Below, one piece after another: positions 59,102 to 64,000 of a DNA stretch of 64,000 nt; position 1 is the stretch's first letter, and each line of letters begins with the position of its first letter. A program made the translations under genes and the position numbers. The notes under the pieces were generated by a model. That model made no database searches. It saw only the letters and a list, made by a program, of their open reading frames with translations, and was not told where the DNA came from. Origin of the DNA: Paenibacillus taihuensis (lineage in GTDB: Bacteria > Bacillota > Bacilli > Paenibacillales > Paenibacillaceae). The DNA is taken from assembly GCF_003386535.1 (NCBI RefSeq), contig NZ_QTTN01000016.1, positions 8,201 to 72,200 of the forward strand, given 5' to 3'.

Positions 59102-60795
59102 CTGGACCATACGCGCACCAGGGGCGTTTTCGAATACAGAGCTTGCTCGTCGGGCTGCTCGCTTTCACCCTCATTGGGTCGACTGTAATCTTGATGGCCG
59201 TGTCGATCCACCGTCAGAACGAGATGCTAATGCGGACAACGCAGCAGAAAAACTTTGAGGCTGCGCGGAATCTCGCCACATCCGTCAATACGATCAAGAG
59301 TCTGATGTTCCAGCAGCTTGGAGGGACGGCCAACTACATTGCCGAAGAAGGGCTGTCGGTTGAAGGCGACAGCAGGCGGCTGGGCAGGCTGTTGCTGGGC
59401 TCGCGAATGTTTAATGGAGCAATGGTCGTAGACAGCGAGGGGCAAGTGTCCGTAACGACGCCGGAGACCGGCTACTTGAAGGGCGATCAGCTTGCTGCTT
59501 CCGATCTGTTTCCTAAGGAGCGGGAGCCAGGCCCTTGGATGTCCAAGCCGTTCATCGCGCCGGACGGACATCGCGTCATCCTGGCCATGCATCAACTGAC
59601 GATGCCGGGCAAGCAAAAGCGTCTATATCTGTCGGGTCTGATCGATCTTGGGGGGCGGAATGTGTTCTCCGACATGTTCGAGCATACGATCAAGAGCGGC
59701 CCTGGCACCTACGCCTATCTGGTCGACGGCCAGGGCGAAATGCTGATGAACGCGCAAGAGAATCGGGCGGGCGAGGCCGTGCCCGGCGATCGGCTTGTCG
59801 CGGCGTTCGAGAGAGGAACGCTAGGGCAGCGCGGCAAGCAAGGCGGAACACCGCCGCCGCCGCCTTCTCCCCCGCCGCCCGCCAACGGTAAGGTCGGTAA
59901 AGGTGCCATCGATGGCAATCGACAAGATCCAGCCGAGACGTCGCATGTCGCGATTCTGGCAGACGGTCACGGCGTCGAGACCATTGTCGGCTACTTGCCT
60001 GTCGGCGACCTCGACTGGGGGCTGGTCGTTCAATCTTCGGCTTCGATCGTGACCAAATCGAAGCATGACTTTCTTATGACGCAGCTGAAGTGGTGCGTGC
60101 CGCTTATTGCGGCGTTTCTATTGCTCAGCCTTTGGATGGCACGCAAGCTCGCTGCGCCTTTCGCACAGCTGACTGCTGCCGCAAGGGCGATTGCGTCCGG
60201 CGATCGGGCAGGGTATCCACTATTCGATAGCCATTGGAATTATGAAGCCCACCATCTTGCGCGGGCGATGATGATGGCGGTGCAGGGCTTGCAGAATCAG
60301 GCGGATCGGCTAAGCCAGCAGGCACATACCGACCGGCTGACCGGACTCGCGAACCGGGCGGGGCTAGAGGATTGGCTGAAGGCACGTGAAGGCGACAGCA
60401 CAGGTTATACGCTCCTGGTCATCGACATTGATCATTTTAAGACCGTCAACGACAAGCATGGTCATAAGGTCGGGGATGAGACGCTCGTCTACTTGGCGCA
60501 TATTTTACAGGCGGAATGCAGGGAGACGGATCTCGTCTGCCGGCTTGGCGGGGAGGAGTTCATTGCCATTCTGCCTGGAGAGAAGATGAAAGGCGGGACA
60601 GACCTCGCGGAGAAGGTGCGAATAAGAACCGAGAGTACAGTCAGTCCTACGGGCCAGCCGATCACGGTATCAATCGGAGTAGCGGCTGCGTCTCCTGAAC
60701 GGGGCTTTGACTTCGAACGAACATTTCAACGGGCGGACGAGGCGCTCTATGCAGCGAAGAGGTCGGGGCGCAACCGCACAATGGCTTCAGCCTAA
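59098..60795 (+). CDS. membrane diguanylate cyclase (sensor plus GGDEF), 565 aa
   Basis: Synthesises c-di-GMP. First membrane segment about residues 14-36, an extracellular Cache-like sensor (to about 330), second membrane segment about 325-348, a HAMP-like linker, then the GGDEF domain: LTGLANRAGLEDWL, LLVIDIDHFKTVND, DLVCRLGGEEFIAI (active GGEEF) and a preceding RETD inhibitory site. The sensor is interrupted near residues 250-265 by a proline-rich stretch (PPPPPSPPPP). It starts at ATG 59098 within the stop of the 19-codon peptide. Co-directional with the RCC1/WG gene. Confidence 0.9.
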   Translation: MTGPYAHQGRFRIQSLLVGLLAFTLIGSTVILMAVSIHRQNEMLMRTTQQKNFEAARNLATSVNTIKSLMFQQLGGTANYIAEEGLSVEGDSRRLGRLLLGSRMFNGAMVVDSEGQVSVTTPETGYLKGDQLAASDLFPKEREPGPWMSKPFIAPDGHRVILAMHQLTMPGKQKRLYLSGLIDLGGRNVFSDMFEHTIKSGPGTYAYLVDGQGEMLMNAQENRAGEAVPGDRLVAAFERGTLGQRGKQGGTPPPPPSPPPPANGKVGKGAIDGNRQDPAETSHVAILADGHGVETIVGYLPVGDLDWGLVVQSSASIVTKSKHDFLMTQLKWCVPLIAAFLLLSLWMARKLAAPFAQLTAAARAIASGDRAGYPLFDSHWNYEAHHLARAMMMAVQGLQNQADRLSQQAHTDRLTGLANRAGLEDWLKAREGDSTGYTLLVIDIDHFKTVNDKHGHKVGDETLVYLAHILQAECRETDLVCRLGGEEFIAILPGEKMKGGTDLAEKVRIRTESTVSPTGQPITVSIGVAAASPERGFDFERTFQRADEALYAAKRSGRNRTMASA

Positions 60796-60904
60796 CGAAT
60801 TGAATTTGTCAAAACTACTGCACCATCGCCCCATTCGTCTCGAAATCGCGGCTTTTCTGTATAATGAATGTAGTTTTTTTAATGGCAAAGGGGAGACGTG
60901 AATC

Positions 60905-62029
60905 GTGCTGGAGTATAGAATGGCAAGGCCGGATGAGCGCGAAGAATATATCGATTTAGCTAATTATGCATTCAAAATAGATGTCGAGTGCGTACTGCCC
61001 AAAATGTACAGCAAGGACATCGATTCGTCCGGCATGCACATGGTCGCCGCGGACGGGCAGGGGCGGCTTCGTGCGCAGGTTGCGGTATATCCGGAGCCGA
61101 TGAACGCAGGCGGCTTCCCGCTGCGGGTCGGATACTTGGGCATTGTATCGGTGCACCCAAGAGCTCGCGGAGAAGGACATATGAAGGTGCTCATGAACAA
61201 GTGGATCGAAGAGGCGCCTGCTTCGTACGACATGCTCGTCCTGTACGGAAATCGGCAGCGGTATGAGTATTTCGATTTCACGCTTGGCGGGGTGAAGATC
61301 AAATACTCGGTGGGGGAAGTCAACGCCCGCCATGCCTTGAGAGAGGTGAATGTAGAAGGGCTGTCCATTCGCCCGTTGTTCGAGATCGAAGGCGCGGCGG
61401 CTTACGCGAGCAAGCTGAACGAGGCTCGGCCGTCATTCGTGCATCGAAGCGAGCGGCAGATGCAGGACATCTTGACGGGGCTAGAGCAGCAGCCGCTCGG
61501 CGTGCTTGAAGATGACAAGCTGATCGGCTACTTGGTGGTCAGCAAGACAGGCAAGGAATTGACCGAGCTCGCCATGGAGCGTGCAGCCGATATTCCGCGA
61601 GCGATCAAAGCTTATTTGGCACATTCAGGCGCAGATTGGATCGCTGTATTTGCCCCTGAGTATGACACGGAGCTGAACGCGTCCTTAAGCAGCTTCGCGG
61701 AGAATTACACGATTGAGACCTCCGACATGTATAACATCATGGACTTTGCCCGCGTGCTGGAAGCGTATTTGACGGTGAAGCACCGGACGATCGGACTTAT
61801 GCCGGGCGTGTTCTCCGCCGTGCTGGACGGACAGCCGGTTACCGCCCGTGTGGACGGCAACGGCGTGACGGTCGAACGGTCGGCGCAGCCTGGCGCAGTG
61901 GAGCTGGATAAGAAGCAGGCACAGACATTGCTGCTTACGCCGCATGGTCGCTATGTGGGCGGCGGCGCTCACGTCCCTGCAGGCTGGTTCCCGCTGCCGA
62001 TCTTCTGGTATATAGCGGACAAGTTCTAA
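60905..62029 (+). CDS. Eis-like GNAT acetyltransferase, 374 aa
   Basis: N-terminal GNAT domain (YRMARPDEREEYIDLANYAF, VGYLGIVSVHPRARGEGHMKVLM with the acetyl-CoA loop), a second domain, and a C-terminal SCP2-like part (about 275-374). This plan and length fit the Eis/enhanced-intracellular-survival branch, whose members acetylate amines, including aminoglycosides. Substrate unknown. GTG 60905 follows AAGGGGAGACGTG. It starts 28 bases before nothing else on its strand; the next gene begins shortly after its stop. Confidence 0.82.
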   Translation: MLEYRMARPDEREEYIDLANYAFKIDVECVLPKMYSKDIDSSGMHMVAADGQGRLRAQVAVYPEPMNAGGFPLRVGYLGIVSVHPRARGEGHMKVLMNKWIEEAPASYDMLVLYGNRQRYEYFDFTLGGVKIKYSVGEVNARHALREVNVEGLSIRPLFEIEGAAAYASKLNEARPSFVHRSERQMQDILTGLEQQPLGVLEDDKLIGYLVVSKTGKELTELAMERAADIPRAIKAYLAHSGADWIAVFAPEYDTELNASLSSFAENYTIETSDMYNIMDFARVLEAYLTVKHRTIGLMPGVFSAVLDGQPVTARVDGNGVTVERSAQPGAVELDKKQAQTLLLTPHGRYVGGGAHVPAGWFPLPIFWYIADKF

Positions 62030-62056
62030 TCGATGGATCATGAGGAGATAACGGAT

Positions 62057-63013
62057 ATGGCAGAGAAACGCGGCATACTTATATTACCGGAGGAAGCTGG
62101 TCCTTATTGGGCTGACTTGATCGCCCGCTCAGGTCTTAACCTGGTTGGCATCCACCCGGGCTGGGGAGAGGGAGCGCTCGAGGAGCTTGAGAAGACGCTC
62201 CGGCATGTGAAGAAGCCAGCCTATAAACAATTCTTGCAGCAGATGCAGGAGCTGAATGTGGACGTGGAGTTCGAAGCGCATGCGATGTCTTGGCTCGTTC
62301 CGCGTGCCATGTTCGCTGAGCGCCCTGATTGGTTCCGAATGGACGAGACAGGCAGCCGGAATCCCGATTTCAACCTGTGCGCGACGAACCCGGAGGCGCT
62401 CGAGTTTCTGGAGGCGCGCTCCGAGGAGCTGGCACGGGCTGTGCCTTCGTCGACGGGACGCTATTACTTCTGGATCGACGATGTGACGAATAGTGCCTGT
62501 CACTGCGGAAGCTGTCAGGCGCTGACTGCCTCCGATCAGGCGATGGTCTTCTACAACCATATCCTGCGGGGCATTCGGCGGTTCGATGCAGAGGCGCAGC
62601 ACTGCTATTTGGCTTATCAAGATACAATCCAAGCGCCGGAGAAGGTACAGCCGGATGCTGGTATTTTTCTCGAGTATGCGCCGATTTACCGCGATTCGGC
62701 ACGGCCGATCAATGATCCGGATTGCCCGGAGAACTATAAGGAGCTTGAGCACCTGCCAGGGCTGCTTCAGCTGTTTGGACAGGAAGGGGCTCAAATCCTC
62801 GAGTACTGGATGGACAATTCGAGGTTCTGCAAATGGCAGAAGCCGCTTAAGCCGCTGCCGTTCTACGAGGAAGTCATCCGCGGGGATGCCGAGTATTACC
62901 GGAGCCTTGGGTTTGGCAGGCAGACGAGCTTCGGCGTATGGCTTGGCGAGGATTACGCAGAGGCGTTCGGCGAACCGCCGATCGTGGCGTATGCGAAGGC
63001 AATTGGGAAGTGA
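62057..63013 (+). CDS. conserved protein, DUF4838-like, 318 aa
   Basis: Soluble protein resembling DUF4838 / family-20-like TIM-barrel proteins of carbohydrate metabolism: WADLIARSGLNLVGIHPG, then VEFEAHAMSWLVP, RYYFWIDDVTNSACHCGSCQ (two paired cysteines) and YLAYQDTIQAPEKV, with ILEYWMDNS later. A glycoside hydrolase-type role is plausible but unproven. GAGGAG fits ATG 62057 (MAEKRGILIL); ATG 62033 lies upstream. Followed 11 bases later by a LysR gene. Confidence 0.65.
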   Translation: MAEKRGILILPEEAGPYWADLIARSGLNLVGIHPGWGEGALEELEKTLRHVKKPAYKQFLQQMQELNVDVEFEAHAMSWLVPRAMFAERPDWFRMDETGSRNPDFNLCATNPEALEFLEARSEELARAVPSSTGRYYFWIDDVTNSACHCGSCQALTASDQAMVFYNHILRGIRRFDAEAQHCYLAYQDTIQAPEKVQPDAGIFLEYAPIYRDSARPINDPDCPENYKELEHLPGLLQLFGQEGAQILEYWMDNSRFCKWQKPLKPLPFYEEVIRGDAEYYRSLGFGRQTSFGVWLGEDYAEAFGEPPIVAYAKAIGK

Positions 63014-63024
63014 GGTGAAGCGCT

Positions 63025-63939
63025 GTGGAGCTAACGTACTTGCGGACCTTTCGTGAAGTCGCCAAGTGGGGCAGTTTTACGAAAGCCGCGGAAACACTCG
63101 GGTACGCGCAGTCGAGCATAACGACGCAGATTCAGAAGCTGGAGGAAGCCTACGGCGCGGTCCTCTTGGAGCGTTACGGCAGGAAAATGGTGCTGACCAT
63201 GGCAGGCGAAGCGCTGCTGCAGTATGCGAACTATATATGCAGGCTGCATGATGAGTCCAAGGAAGTCGTAGCCAAGCAGTCCAAGGGGACGCTCTCGATT
63301 GGGACGATCGAGACGCTGGCTTCCTTTTATCTCCCGGCGTACTTGCAGGCTTATCGGAAGGCGTATCCCGACGTCAATGTTGCGATTCAACCGGGTAACG
63401 AGCCGTTCATCATCGATGCGGTGAAGGAGGGAGCGCTCGATATTGGGATTATATTGGACCCTCCGTTCTCGGACCCGGAGCTGGACTGCAGCATTTTGCG
63501 GGAAGAGCCGCTCGTCATTATTGTAAGCCCGGACCATCCGTTAGCCGGACAAGGCGAGATCGGTGTGGAAGATCTGGAGAACGAGTCACTGATCTTGACC
63601 GAGGACGGCTGCACCTATCGTGCCATGCTGCTCAAAGTGTTGAAGAGCAATCAGGTGACGTTCAAGCTGTCCTACGAATTCGGCAGTCTCGAAGCGATCA
63701 AGCAGTGCGTCACGTATGGGCTCGGGATTGCGCTGCTGCCTCGAATTGCGGTGACGGAGGAAGTGATGGCGGGTAAGCTTGCCGCGATTCCGTTCATTCA
63801 TCCGGAGTGTAAATTTTACACCCAGCTCATCTGTGCGAAGAAGAAGTGGAAGTCCAAAGCTTATGTAGGCTTCCTGGAGCTGCTAAGCGGCGGTGCCCGC
63901 GAAGGTGATTCTGACGCTGGCAGCGAACTATCAAAATAA
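63025..63939 (+). CDS. LysR-family transcriptional regulator, 304 aa
   Basis: N-terminal winged helix-turn-helix (LTYLRTFREVAKWGSFTKAA, LGYAQSSITTQIQKLEEAYG, LLERYGRKMVLT) and a periplasmic-binding-like effector domain (STIGTIETLASFY onward; EEPLVIIVSPDHPLAG). GAGGTGAAGCGCT precedes GTG 63025. Its position after the DUF4838-like gene suggests local control. The last 60 bases of the window contain no gene. Confidence 0.92.
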   Translation: MELTYLRTFREVAKWGSFTKAAETLGYAQSSITTQIQKLEEAYGAVLLERYGRKMVLTMAGEALLQYANYICRLHDESKEVVAKQSKGTLSIGTIETLASFYLPAYLQAYRKAYPDVNVAIQPGNEPFIIDAVKEGALDIGIILDPPFSDPELDCSILREEPLVIIVSPDHPLAGQGEIGVEDLENESLILTEDGCTYRAMLLKVLKSNQVTFKLSYEFGSLEAIKQCVTYGLGIALLPRIAVTEEVMAGKLAAIPFIHPECKFYTQLICAKKKWKSKAYVGFLELLSGGAREGDSDAGSELSK

Positions 63940-64000
63940 ATGAAGTATGCTATAGATTTCTATCGATAACTCCAATTGCGGGAGCTATGGTACATTGACA

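Overview
The window reads as a chromosomal segment of a spore-forming, motile Bacillota of the Paenibacillaceae type (Paenibacillus/Cohnella-like). Support: strong AGGAGG-type ribosome binding sites, frequent TTG and GTG starts, a Spo0E-like phosphatase, a small acid-soluble spore protein-like gene, a sporulation-type sensor kinase, an S-layer-homology surface protein, a perfect CcpA (cre) box and a SigD-like flagellar promoter. No database search was possible. Assignments rest on motifs, lengths and context. Most of the window is moderately GC-rich and densely coded, with a few clearly AT-rich patches that look acquired.

Layout. 1-5.5 kb: end of a structured RNA, three small genes, a lipoprotein, a chemoreceptor and a VOC/acetyltransferase pair. 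5.56-11.1 kb: a compact genomic island at tRNA-Arg(CCT), bounded by a 49-bp direct repeat of the tRNA 3' half and carrying one 1473-residue SLH protein. 11.1-16.2 kb: Spo0E-like gene, tadA, sensor kinase, NAD(P)-binding oxidoreductase and rluF-type pseudouridine synthase, with DnaA-box-like sequences on both sides of tadA. 16.3-18.7 kb: an atypical MurE-like ligase followed by an Asp/Glu racemase. 18.8-20.5 kb: motA-motB with a SigD-like promoter. 20.6-28.1 kb: small enzymes and a heterodimeric ABC exporter.

28-45 kb: palindromic repeats, SRPBCC protein, rhodanese, a broken cupin gene, two ABC-F proteins (the first AT-rich), an enolase-superfamily/PhyH pair, an AT-rich membrane protein, a DHA2 drug-efflux permease, an overlapping DeoR regulator-phosphodiesterase-MFS operon, and glutamate racemase. 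45-56 kb: a gamma-carbonic anhydrase, a small cysteine-rich protein, a secreted Hcp-fold protein without any type VI system, an ECF-like sigma factor, uridine kinase, a YfcC-type permease coupled to an M14/DUF2817 hydrolase, an orphan Imm11-like protein, and assorted enzymes. 56-64 kb: a purple-acid-phosphatase remnant, a secreted RCC1/WG-repeat protein, a 19-codon peptide overlapping a membrane diguanylate cyclase, an Eis-like acetyltransferase, a conserved protein and a LysR regulator.

Most notable: the tRNA-Arg island with its cre-controlled surface protein, the divergent Mur ligase/racemase pair, the secreted Hcp-like protein, the DeoR/phosphodiesterase/transporter operon, and the RCC1/WG-peptide-diguanylate cyclase arrangement.
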